A stretch of DNA of 53,607 nt from positions 1 to 53,607 of IMG/VR virus record IMGVR_UViG_3300028557_000049; one strand, 5' to 3'. The notes under the pieces are model-generated. The model was given only the letters and a program-made list of their open reading frames with translations. It searched no databases and was not told the origin of the DNA. Shown piece by piece: positions 7,245 through 13,258 of this stretch. The stretch's first letter is position 1, and every line of letters starts with the position of its first letter. The DNA is from a virus. The position numbers were made by a program, and so were the translations under genes.

Positions 7245-7313
7245 GTGTATTTCTTTTAGTTAAACGATACCCCAAAGATAAACATAATAATCCGAATAAA
7301 AAAATCTATTTTA

Positions 7314-7345
7314 TTTGGTAGTCTCATTTCTTTTACTTATCTTTA
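7314..7345 (+). promoter_or_regulatory. Forward promoter 1 of the gene-free region
   Basis: TTTGG-N19-TATCTTTA on the plus strand. It points away from the local genes into the folded RNA at 7349-7426. Confidence 0.7.
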
Positions 7346-7348
7346 CAT

Positions 7349-7440
7349 CGTTGTTATAGAAAGACAACGGGTTGGTAGTCGAAAGCTACCCAGAGGGTAT
7401 ACTCCAACCTGGCTTTTAGTGTACCCATATATAAATTAAT
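7349..7440 (+). ncRNA. Candidate structured small RNA with pseudoknot
   Basis: The start site expected from the promoter at 7314-7345 is about 7350. From there the sequence folds compactly. CGTTGT (7349-7354) pairs with ACAACG (7364-7369). GGTAG (7374-7378) pairs with CTACC (7386-7390). GGGTATAC (7395-7402) pairs with GTGTACCC (7419-7426). GGTTGG (7370-7375) can pair with CCAACC (7404-7409), which lies in the loop of the previous stem, making a pseudoknot that competes with the second hairpin. An AT-rich hairpin (about 7430-7448) could end it. No reading frame is present. No known RNA family is recognised; it does not have tRNA-like ends, so it is not a tmRNA. Confidence 0.5.
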
Positions 7441-7456
7441 TAAATTTATCCATGTA

Positions 7457-7488
7457 TTTGGTAATACTAATCTTATTACCTACCTTTA
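7457..7488 (+). promoter_or_regulatory. Forward promoter 2 of the gene-free region
   Basis: TTTGG-N19-TACCTTTA on the plus strand. No gene follows on that strand. Confidence 0.65.
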
Positions 7489-7542
7489 CATCTCATTTAA
7501 TTTAATACCCCAAATATAAGGATTAATTAAATACAGGTATTA

Positions 7543-7574
7543 TTTGGTAATCTGGATTATTATTCCTATCTTTG
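7543..7574 (+). promoter_or_regulatory. Forward promoter 3 of the gene-free region
   Basis: TTTGG-N19-TATCTTTG on the plus strand, a perfect match. Only frames of 10 codons or fewer follow closely. Confidence 0.75.
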
Positions 7575-7872
7575 TACTTCAATTATCTAACGCTAATAAT
7601 AGCCTATGTGAATGAAATTAACTAAAATATCTCTTATATGACACATATTAAATATATGTAGTGTCCACCCTATATCCATACTCGTTATGGTTATGGGGAT
7701 TCTGTGTTTATGGGTATAAATTATCTAATATTTTTTTTATGGTATAATATCTTATACTGCTTTTGTGGCTATCTCAGGATATGAATCCTATTCATATAAT
7801 AGGGGATTTCTATGTCATATTTCAAGTATCCTTTTATTTCATATCAAAAACGAATCATATTCCCAGTATTTA

Positions 7873-7898
7873 CCACTTCTTCCCACTTCTCTCCACTT
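7873..7898. repeat. Three CCACTT repeats at 10-bp period
   Basis: CCACTT occurs at 7873, 7883 and 7893, each separated by 4 bases, so all three lie on the same face of the helix (AAGTGG on the minus strand). Such phased repeats are typical of protein-binding iterons or cooperative operators. The binding protein is unknown. Confidence 0.5.
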
Positions 7899-8005
7899 AT
7901 TTCAAAAAAGCCCAAACGTGCTAACGTAGGTACAATATTTATCCTATAATATACAAAGCCATGTATATCAAGGTATTATAAATATGTCTTTAGGGCTGGC
8001 GTACC

Positions 8006-8025
8006 ATGTACACAAATGTGTACAT
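8006..8025. repeat. 20-bp palindrome, copy 1
   Basis: ATGTACACAAATGTGTACAT, 9-bp arms around AA, one base past the stop of the gene at 8027. Identical to 8290-8309 and nearly identical to 23241-23260. Confidence 0.8.
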
Positions 8026-8026
8026 A

Positions 8027-8227
8027 TTACCATGATTTCTTATTAACTAAATTTAGCAGATTATATACCAGTGCTGCATCATATTCTTGCTTAGATATTA
8101 CATCGACACAAGTATCCTTACCTCCAGCATAAGCTAGGCTAAAACGTCCATCATTTAATTCAGCGTAGGTAAGATGATAATCTATATCTATAAAATAAAT
8201 CTTAAAGGCTTTTTTAATTAATTTCAT
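8027..8227 (-). CDS. Small unknown protein, 66 aa
   Basis: 66 residues beginning MKLIKKAFKIYFIDIDYHLT, including YAELNDGRFSLAYAGGKD. Mixed beta by eye, no membrane segment or family recognised. It has no promoter of the window's main type directly upstream and is probably read from the unit starting at 8740. A 20-bp palindrome lies just beyond its stop. Confidence 0.55.
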   Translation of the reverse strand: MKLIKKAFKIYFIDIDYHLTYAELNDGRFSLAYAGGKDTCVDVISKQEYDAALVYNLLNLVNKKSW

Positions 8228-8289
8228 ATTATTCTTTATTATAATATACTTGGGGCCGATGTGCGGCTACGCCATCTAACATCGTACCG

Positions 8290-8309
8290 ATGTACACAAA
8301 TGTGTACAT
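8290..8309. repeat. 20-bp palindrome, copy 2
   Basis: Identical to copy 1 (8006-8025). Its last base is shared with the stop codon of the gene at 8309-8716. Just beyond it (8257-8284) CGATGT and ACATCG form another inverted repeat. Confidence 0.8.
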
Positions 8310-8716
8310 CATAGTGATTTTTGGTTAGTGGTTTTAAGCCAATTATAAATTTTATCAGCTTTATCGGTAAAGTAGCTTAATTCATAACGTATACTATTAT
8401 CCATAGCTACAGCCAATTTAAGGCACTCTAATCTAAGATTAACATCTTTATCGCTAACTTCTACCTTATTTGGGTTATCGTTGGTTAGCGTGGTTGTTTC
8501 ACCCCATTCAGATAACTCTTGTGGTGTTGGTGTGTATGGTTCAAAATCTGTTATATCAAGGTCGTCCATAAATTCTCCTACTTGCCACAACGAACCTTCG
8601 ACAGTTTTTGCTATTCCTTCAAAATATCTATTGCTATCTTTTTGATAGCCAACAAATTGCACCTTTAGACCTTGGTTGCCTTTATACTTATAATACTTCT
8701 TATAATACTTGTTCAT
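8309..8716 (-). CDS. Unknown protein, 135 aa
   Basis: 135 residues. The tyrosine/lysine-rich start (MNKYYKKYYKYKGNQGLKVQ) leads into a small beta-rich segment (about 15-50) and a helical C-terminus. Not a recognised family. It follows the promoter at 8740-8771 and ends in the second 20-bp palindrome. Confidence 0.6.
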   Translation of the reverse strand: MNKYYKKYYKYKGNQGLKVQFVGYQKDSNRYFEGIAKTVEGSLWQVGEFMDDLDITDFEPYTPTPQELSEWGETTTLTNDNPNKVEVSDKDVNLRLECLKLAVAMDNSIRYELSYFTDKADKIYNWLKTTNQKSL

Positions 8717-8739
8717 TGGTTATTGGTTATTGGTTTATA

Positions 8740-8771
8740 CAAAGATACATTATTTATTGGTTATTTCAATA
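8740..8771 (-). promoter_or_regulatory. Promoter, weak -33 box
   Basis: TATTG-N19-TATCTTTG on the minus strand, 24 bases upstream of the start at 8716. Confidence 0.5.
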
Positions 8772-8796
8772 GGTTTAGGGGGTAACGGCTTATTGT

Positions 8797-9003
8797 TTAA
8801 AGTCTGTTGTATTCCCCTAATTTAGTTCTGTGACAGATAGTGCACTTGTATTTTTTGCAATACCAAGGTTTTGGGCAGTTAAAATTAAAAATAGTGTCAA
8901 AATGCTCCCATTTGTGCTTACAGTGGTTAAACTTCCATGTCGGATAGTAGCTTACTAAAGCGCCTATTAACACGATTAATGCAATTACGATTAATAATCC
9001 CAT
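8797..9003 (-). CDS. Small membrane protein with Cys/His cluster, 68 aa
   Basis: One N-terminal transmembrane helix (about residues 2-20, LLIVIALIVLIGALVSYYP) and a cytoplasmic or periplasmic tail with HCKHKWEHF, NCPKPWYCKKYKCTICHRTK. The CxxC and other Cys/His residues suggest zinc binding. The pattern is familiar from small phage membrane proteins of unknown role. It is the last gene of a closely packed group (10298 to 8797). Confidence 0.6.
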   Translation of the reverse strand: MGLLIVIALIVLIGALVSYYPTWKFNHCKHKWEHFDTIFNFNCPKPWYCKKYKCTICHRTKLGEYNRL

Positions 9004-9063
9004 AACTATTGGTTGTTTAGTTGTTCCTCAATTTTACTTAAAATAACTTTAGTATTATTGAGG

Positions 9064-9414
9064 TCATGGCTTTAGCTTTTCTATTTTAATTAGCATTTCC
9101 GCTTTTTTTTGCTGAAAATTAGGATTTTGGCTAGCTATCCTATCCGCAAAATCAATATCTACATCTATCAACTGGGATTTGGCTAGAAAATCGTTTTTGG
9201 TATAAATTATTGTAGGGTAGTTAGGGTAAGTGTCAATCGTTGAGTTATCTACCTCAATTGCATAACCAAGTTTATTTATCTCTATTTCTTGCTTATCACT
9301 TAACCTGTAAGGGGTTTTCATTTTCATGACCTCATCTTCATTAAGTGCAAGTAGCACAGAAGTCGCCTTATACTGTTCTTTGTTTGCCAATGGCAATTCG
9401 TTATATTTTTTCAT
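9064..9414 (-). CDS. Unknown protein, 116 aa
   Basis: 116 residues beginning MKKYNELPLANKEQYKATSV, charged, largely helical at the C-terminus (QKKAEMLIKIEKLKP). The start overlaps the previous stop as ATGA, so translation is coupled. No family recognised. Just after its stop (9006-9063) lies a start-less protein-like frame, VILSKIEEQLNNQ, which may be the rest of another small gene. Confidence 0.65.
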   Translation of the reverse strand: MKKYNELPLANKEQYKATSVLLALNEDEVMKMKTPYRLSDKQEIEINKLGYAIEVDNSTIDTYPNYPTIIYTKNDFLAKSQLIDVDIDFADRIASQNPNFQQKKAEMLIKIEKLKP

Positions 9415-9608
9415 GCAAAGTAGTTTTTAAGCACCTCTGGGAAGTGCTTGGTTAGAATTTCTATTGCTTTTTGGGCGGTTTGTTTTGATTTAAAAATCAC
9501 ACCTGATGGTTGTATGCCAATACAATCATACAAATTAACAGTATCACCACATTTACCCATTACCCACGCTTTACCATTTAAAAAATCGGCTACCCAATCA
9601 CCGTTCAA
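9411..9608 (-). CDS. Unknown protein, 65+ aa, probably 5' frameshifted
   Basis: The open frame (NGDWVADFLNGKAWVMGK and on) starts only with a TTG at 9608. Immediately upstream, an ATG at 9658 overlaps the previous stop as ATGA and encodes MSIITELETLLNK before a stop at 9617-9619. Moving back one base there gives VAKELNGDWVADF, a natural continuation. The gene is therefore probably 9411-9658 (about 82 residues) with a -1 shift near 9617-9630, either genuine, programmed or a base-calling error. Function unknown. Confidence 0.6.
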   Translation of the reverse strand: MNGDWVADFLNGKAWVMGKCGDTVNLYDCIGIQPSGVIFKSKQTAQKAIEILTKHFPEVLKNYFA

Positions 9609-9654
9609 CTCTTTGGCTACTTATTTAGTAGCGTTTCCAGTTCGGTTATGATGC

Positions 9655-9843
9655 TCATGATTTAATGAAGAAGTATGCGGAAAACAAACAGGCTATAAAA
9701 AACACAATCCCCAATAGCCATATTATTGCATTTTCTCCAACTAAAGCCCAAAAGCAATACCCAATACCTACTATCATTGCAATTATTCCAACAAAACCTA
9801 CAAACAGTAGTATCGCAAGTCCAAATATTTTAAGTGCTTTCAT
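9655..9843 (-). CDS. Small two-helix membrane protein, 62 aa
   Basis: 62 residues, almost entirely two hydrophobic helices (about 5-30 and 38-59) with short loops (GENAIIW). Basic residues at both ends. Could be a small inner-membrane protein; a holin role would be speculation because no endolysin is adjacent. Coupled to its neighbours by a 1-base gap upstream and an ATGA overlap downstream. Confidence 0.65.
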   Translation of the reverse strand: MKALKIFGLAILLFVGFVGIIAMIVGIGYCFWALVGENAIIWLLGIVFFIACLFSAYFFIKS

Positions 9844-9844
9844 A

Positions 9845-9919
9845 TTAGTTGTCTTTAGTAGCGTTAATCATTTCTGCGCTTGATTTAAGTATCTTATCCA
9901 AGTAATCTCTACTGCCCAT
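9845..9919 (-). CDS. Possible 24-residue protein
   Basis: MGSRDYLDKILKSSAEMINA then TKDN. It overlaps the end of the gene at 9909 by 11 bases and ends one base before the next start, so it fits the tight operon. An amphipathic helix is likely. Too short to be sure that it is expressed. Confidence 0.35.
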   Translation of the reverse strand: MGSRDYLDKILKSSAEMINATKDN

Positions 9920-10298
9920 TTGAGTGGTAGGGTGCCATACCCATTTCACTGATTACGTAAATTTCACCTCTCTTTACTTGACCACTAAATAAATCCATTG
10001 GTGCTTTATAACCTATTATTTTCTTATCGCTCATTTCTTCTTTTTTTAAAATATCCATAAACTCTTTAGCTGTAAATACTTTTGGATTGTTCTCAAAATC
10101 GTTAATATGCAACCAAACATTAGTGCCATAATAACTACTATTACCATCATAACCATAATAATAATTTCTATCATACCCGTCCCAGTTATAACCATACTGC
10201 TCATTTAACCAACTAAGGTAGTCTTTAAATTCCGCAGAATCATCATTTTTAACTAAAAAATATTTAAATGGTAGTTGTTCTTTTGTCTTTAGTTTCAT
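9909..10298 (-). CDS. Unknown protein, 129 aa, tyrosine/glycine-rich
   Basis: 129 residues from MKLKTKEQLPFKYFLVKNDD. The centre (about 34-60) is rich in Tyr, Gly, Asn and Trp (GYDRNYYYGYDGNSSYYGTN); the rest is a compact alpha/beta segment. No family recognised. First gene of the group running down to 8797, behind the promoter at 10318-10349. Confidence 0.6.
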   Translation of the reverse strand: MKLKTKEQLPFKYFLVKNDDSAEFKDYLSWLNEQYGYNWDGYDRNYYYGYDGNSSYYGTNVWLHINDFENNPKVFTAKEFMDILKKEEMSDKKIIGYKAPMDLFSGQVKRGEIYVISEMGMAPYHSNGQ

Positions 10299-10317
10299 GG
10301 TGTTTGATTTGTTTCAG

Positions 10318-10349
10318 TAAAGGTAGATAAAATTATTGATTATTGCAAG
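10318..10349 (-). promoter_or_regulatory. Promoter overlapping the upstream gene's end
   Basis: CTTGC-N19-TACCTTTA on the minus strand, partly inside the 3' end of the gene at 10333. Confidence 0.5.
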
Positions 10350-10581
10350 CCTTTTTCCAAAAGGAATCTATCTCATCGAAAAATTCTCCATCCCACTCCT
10401 TATCTTTGTGGATTTCTTGAAACTCATCAGTAAGTTCTTTTGCAAGTTCATACATACCGCCACGTCCTTGCTGTTCATATCTTCGTGTCACAAAATCCTT
10501 GGTATTATAATCTAATAAGGATTCTGCTATCCTCATATTTATCTCAAAGTAGGTTTCTAGGTATTCTTCATCCATTTCCAT
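10333..10581 (-). CDS. Small acidic protein, 82 aa
   Basis: 82 residues, very acidic (MEMDEEYLETYFEINMRIAE), predicted all-helical. An acidic, DNA-mimic-like composition is noticeable but unproven. No family recognised. Behind its own promoter at 10614-10645. Confidence 0.6.
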   Translation of the reverse strand: MEMDEEYLETYFEINMRIAESLLDYNTKDFVTRRYEQQGRGGMYELAKELTDEFQEIHKDKEWDGEFFDEIDSFWKKACNNQ

Positions 10582-10613
10582 CGTTGCGTAGTTTAGTTTT
10601 TAATTATCCTATT

Positions 10614-10645
10614 GTAAAGGTAAGAATATTTTTCCGAAATACCTA
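10614..10645 (-). promoter_or_regulatory. Promoter, imperfect boxes
   Basis: TTAGG-N19-TACCTTTA on the minus strand, overlapping the 3' end of the gene at 10643. Confidence 0.45.
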
Positions 10646-11008
10646 ATTTAATAGTTCAACAAACTCAGAATAGTAATTATACACATCTAAGTAACCACTA
10701 CTATGGCCATGTTCCCATGCAAGGTTAAATAGCTTGTCTACTTTAGGGTTATCTGTTACCCCAAAATCCTCAGCCAAGTCCTGTTTAAACTGTAAGAATA
10801 ACCTATTGTCCTCATTTCTGTAATGATTTACCGCTAAGTTATACTCATTTTTAAGCCTTATTTCAGTAGCTTCTCTTTCTTCCCTTACTTGTAGTAGAGT
10901 ACCTGTAAAAGTACCCATTGCTTCATCAATGTCCTTTGTTGTAGGTTTTGAAGGGTAAGGTAGTTTGTTGGTATATTGGTTATTTTGTATGTTTTCGTAA
11001 ACGTCCAT
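10643..11008 (-). CDS. Helical protein, 121 aa
   Basis: 121 residues. The middle (about 40-90), VREEREATEIRLKNEYNLA and on, looks like a coiled coil, and the C-terminus (WEHGHSSGYLDVYNYYSEF) resembles a short helical domain with His/Gly. A phage family with this GHSxGY pattern is familiar but has no known function. Behind the promoter at 11031-11062. Confidence 0.65.
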   Translation of the reverse strand: MDVYENIQNNQYTNKLPYPSKPTTKDIDEAMGTFTGTLLQVREEREATEIRLKNEYNLAVNHYRNEDNRLFLQFKQDLAEDFGVTDNPKVDKLFNLAWEHGHSSGYLDVYNYYSEFVELLN

Positions 11009-11030
11009 GTCTTTTTGGTTTTTTGTATAT

Positions 11031-11062
11031 CAAAGGTAAGAATATTATTTCAAATAACCAAA
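11031..11062 (-). promoter_or_regulatory. Bacteroidota-type promoter
   Basis: TTTGG-N19-TACCTTTG, 23 bases upstream of the start at 11008. Confidence 0.8.
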
Positions 11063-11070
11063 TTAATGTT

Positions 11071-11676
11071 CTATAAATCTTTTCTATTTACGTCATAAAA
11101 ATAATTATTGGTATCTTCACTCATCCACCTACTGCTTATTTCACAAGAAAGGATTTCTGTATCTACCTTTTGTGACTTAGCTAATTCTGGGGTAAGTTCT
11201 TTGGTAACAAAATTGGTATCGGCCCAGAGTATTCTATTATTTGGTTGACAAAGCAGATAACCATCATCTGATAGAAGTACATGACCACATTTATAATCTG
11301 TTGGGTCATTTGAAAAAGCATTATTAAACCAATCGATAGTAAACAAATATTTAGCCCATATCTTAGTTTGGTCTTTAAGAATTACTTGGCATCTATTTAA
11401 TAATTGATATTGTATTATATTTGCATCATAGCCAAAGCAATCCCATAATTGTTTAAAATCGTGAGGTATATCTTTATCGCTAATTTCGACAAAGATTTCG
11501 CTAAGGGGTATCCTAGAGCGATGTATACCATGTTCTGTTAGTACATGGAAGGTAAGTATCTTATTAGGCAATGATTGTACGGCATGAGCAATACAAAAGT
11601 ACCATTGATTGCTATCAGCCTTGGTGAAGTATGATTCACGAACATAGCATTTAAAATGTGGTATGTTATAGTTCAT
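11071..11676 (-). CDS. Unknown protein, 201 aa
   Basis: 201 residues from MNYNIPHFKCYVRESYFTKA. Mixed alpha/beta, with paired Trp and Cys residues (DSNQWYFCIAHAVQSL). I recognise no domain. It ends the group of genes 12009, 11881 and 11676, which follow each other with overlaps or a short gap, so they are likely co-transcribed. Confidence 0.6.
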   Translation of the reverse strand: MNYNIPHFKCYVRESYFTKADSNQWYFCIAHAVQSLPNKILTFHVLTEHGIHRSRIPLSEIFVEISDKDIPHDFKQLWDCFGYDANIIQYQLLNRCQVILKDQTKIWAKYLFTIDWFNNAFSNDPTDYKCGHVLLSDDGYLLCQPNNRILWADTNFVTKELTPELAKSQKVDTEILSCEISSRWMSEDTNNYFYDVNRKDL

Positions 11677-11683
11677 ATTTAAT

Positions 11684-11881
11684 TTATAATAGTTCTTTTG
11701 GGTATGGTGCAGTTTTGATTTCTAAATTATCTATCATACCTGAAAGATAACACAACCTACGCTGCCTATCGCACATATCCCTAGCGTATTGGTTGATAGC
11801 TTCAATACACTTATTATAGGCATCATCTGAATCATTTTCTGAATCACGAAAATAATCATTTAGTATTTCCTCTGGTGTCAT
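11684..11881 (-). CDS. Small acidic protein, 65 aa
   Basis: 65 residues, acidic start (MTPEEILNDYFRDSENDSDD), a likely helical centre and two cysteines (CDRQRRLCYL). No family recognised. The start codon overlaps the stop of the gene at 11878 (ATGA), so translation is coupled. Confidence 0.6.
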   Translation of the reverse strand: MTPEEILNDYFRDSENDSDDAYNKCIEAINQYARDMCDRQRRLCYLSGMIDNLEIKTAPYPKELL

Positions 11882-12009
11882 TTCGTTTCGTTTAATAGGT
11901 TGGGTTTTATTAATTCAATTTTTAAACAGCTAAAACAAACTAAGTCTTCTCCTTGTTGGTAAAGAGCACTACATTTCATACCACATTGGTCACAAGGTAA
12001 TTCTTTCAT
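11878..12009 (-). CDS. Small zinc-ribbon protein, 43 aa
   Basis: 43 residues beginning MKELPCDQCGMKCSALYQQG and containing a second pair LVCFSCLK. The CxxC...CxxC pattern is a minimal zinc ribbon of the kind found in small phage regulators or RNA polymerase-binding proteins. It is coupled to the next gene by an ATGA overlap. Confidence 0.6.
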   Translation of the reverse strand: MKELPCDQCGMKCSALYQQGEDLVCFSCLKIELIKPNLLNETK

Positions 12010-12045
12010 ATTGTTTTATCTTTTGGTTTTAATATTTAACTAGGG

Positions 12046-12426
12046 TCAATCAAAACTAGAACCACTATCAAAACTAGAACCGCTGTCATAGCTTGAGCTA
12101 TCACTGCTATACGAGGTGGTATCGTTACTAGTATAATCTGAATTGGTAGAATGATTATCATCATGTGAATTTCCTTCCCAATGGTGATTGATAGTTGGGG
12201 TTTCTTGCCTATAAGAATCTTGATTGGCTTGGTATATGGGGCTTAACGGGTTCCAAGGGTTGGTTAAATCAGATATTAAATCATCATTATTCGTATTCGA
12301 ACGTTGGTAACCGCTTGGTGAAGCATTTCTTGAAATTGGTTGCTTTACTGGTGTTTTTGGGTTAATGATGGGTCTTGGGGTTTCTTTCTTTTTGAATAGA
12401 AACTCTAGGAATTTAGTAATTTTCAT
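12046..12426 (-). CDS. Low-complexity Ser/Asp/Tyr-tailed protein, 126 aa
   Basis: A basic start (MKITKFLEFLFKKKETPRP) is followed by a Pro/Asn-rich linker and a C-terminus almost wholly of Ser, Asp, Tyr and Thr, ending SYDSGSSFDSGSSFD. The tail is encoded by near-identical short DNA repeats at 12046-12110. Such disordered acidic tails occur in Bacteroidota proteins ending in GSSFDSGSS-like motifs. No catalytic domain; function unknown. Confidence 0.6.
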   Translation of the reverse strand: MKITKFLEFLFKKKETPRPIINPKTPVKQPISRNASPSGYQRSNTNNDDLISDLTNPWNPLSPIYQANQDSYRQETPTINHHWEGNSHDDNHSTNSDYTSNDTTSYSSDSSSYDSGSSFDSGSSFD

Positions 12427-12521
12427 TTGCTTATTTTTTTAAGGGTTAGTGGTTATTGTTTAGTTCATTAAATGTACGATAATTAATTGACACTACAAAG
12501 GATATACCCCTGTTTTTCTTT

Positions 12522-12812
12522 TTACAATGATAATAAATTACTAAAACCAACAACTCTCCATGCTACTTCTTCTTTACCATAGTATTTTTCAATAGTGTGT
12601 ACAAGTTCATAAGCACTATCAATATTAACCATTGTAATAAACTTGTAATTTTTAAACAAGTTATCTTTGTAAAAATTCTGTTCTTCTGTGGATAAACCTA
12701 TCCACCAATCACTAGAGTTATTTCTTAGTATGTGTTTTTCTGTCATTTTACATTTATTAAAGTTCTCATTAACAATAAGTATTATTGTGCCAATTAGAAA
12801 ACGTTCATCCAT
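12522..12812 (-). CDS. Unknown protein, 96 aa
   Basis: 96 residues from MDERFLIGTIILIVNENFNK. Contains SSDWWIGLSTEEQNFYKDNL and a helical C-terminus. No family recognised. The hydrophobic N-terminus is short and broken by charged residues, so no clear membrane helix. Behind the promoter at 12830-12861. Confidence 0.55.
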   Translation of the reverse strand: MDERFLIGTIILIVNENFNKCKMTEKHILRNNSSDWWIGLSTEEQNFYKDNLFKNYKFITMVNIDSAYELVHTIEKYYGKEEVAWRVVGFSNLLSL

Positions 12813-12829
12813 TTTCTAATTATTGTGTT

Positions 12830-12861
12830 ACAAAGGTACTAAAAATATTTCAGACTACCAA
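12830..12861 (-). promoter_or_regulatory. Bacteroidota-type promoter
   Basis: TTTGG-N19-TACCTTTG, 18 bases upstream of the start at 12812. Confidence 0.8.
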
Positions 12862-12874
12862 ACATGGAATAGTA

Positions 12875-13201
12875 TTATTTATCACTTATTAATACACCCT
12901 CGTTGTTCCAAGCTCTTCTGGGAACAACCTCCACACCATCTATATAAATACATTCATCCCATAGCCCACCATTACAATACCATGAACGAAATAAGTCATT
13001 TAGCTTACTATCCTTATAGTTTTTTTCAAAAGATAATTGACCATTCGTATACCATGAACGATATAATCCATTTAGCTTACCATCCTTATACGTTTCTTCA
13101 ATAGCTAATTGACCATTAGAATACCATTGACGATATAACCGTTCAACAGAAATTAGACAAAGTTGCCTATACCCAATTTCACGTTTTCTTGTATCATCCA
13201 A
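12875..13201 (-). pseudogene. 5'-truncated MORN-repeat gene beside the IS607-like element
   Basis: About 108 residues with three or four MORN_2 repeats (YRQWYSNGQLAIEETYKDGK and two more), then a non-repeat tail ending NNEGVLISDK. There is no in-frame ATG: the frame opens only with TTG at 13201 after a stop at about 13209-13211, and the roughly 65-residue N-terminal part seen in the relative at 206-691 is missing. The upstream break is where the transposon end and the TnpB gene begin, so an insertion probably removed the 5' end and the promoter. Confidence 0.6.
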
Positions 13202-13204
13202 CCA

Positions 13205-13258
13205 TATCTAACACAACCATTGCTAGTTATATCCCAATAGAGGGTTGTCCTCAAGCTT
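13205..13258 (-). ncRNA. Candidate omega RNA / element end downstream of TnpB
   Basis: TnpB proteins use a guide RNA made from the end of tnpB and the element's right end. Here the short stretch after the tnpB stop contains GGACAACC then GGTTGT, an inverted repeat (13243-13248 with 13213-13218) enclosing 24 bases, and then enters the truncated MORN gene. Position and hairpin fit an omega RNA scaffold ending at the element boundary, with the guide read from the MORN gene. This is inferred from layout only. Confidence 0.4.

Larger units (their letters stand above)
7245..8026. other. Gene-free region with forward promoters and RNA structure
   Basis: 782 bases with no convincing gene. It holds three plus-strand promoters (7314, 7457, 7543), a folded RNA candidate (7349-7426), several AT-rich hairpins (for example ATATGAAT/ATTCATAT near 7780-7799, and GACAC/GTGTC near 7650-7675), three CCACTT repeats at an exact 10-bp period (7873, 7883, 7893), and a 20-bp palindrome at 8006-8025. 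A 47-codon plus-strand frame (7781-7924) is rich in His, Phe and Tyr and is probably chance. An origin, a regulatory-RNA hub or an early control region are all possible. Confidence 0.6.

Noticed and set aside
7349-7440. tmRNA or tRNA in the gene-free region, suggested by the phage smpB gene
   Set aside because: No acceptor-stem-like ends, T-loop (GGTTCGAxTCC) or tag reading frame are visible; the fold is compact and pseudoknotted but not tRNA-like.
7781-7924. 47-codon plus-strand reading frame
   Set aside because: Composition (His, Phe, Tyr rich), overlap with the CCACTT repeats, and no conserved look make it likely to be chance, despite a forward promoter 200 bases upstream.
9006-9066. Small gene encoding VILSKIEEQLNNQ
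   Set aside because: No start codon in frame; reported only as a possible frameshift relic.
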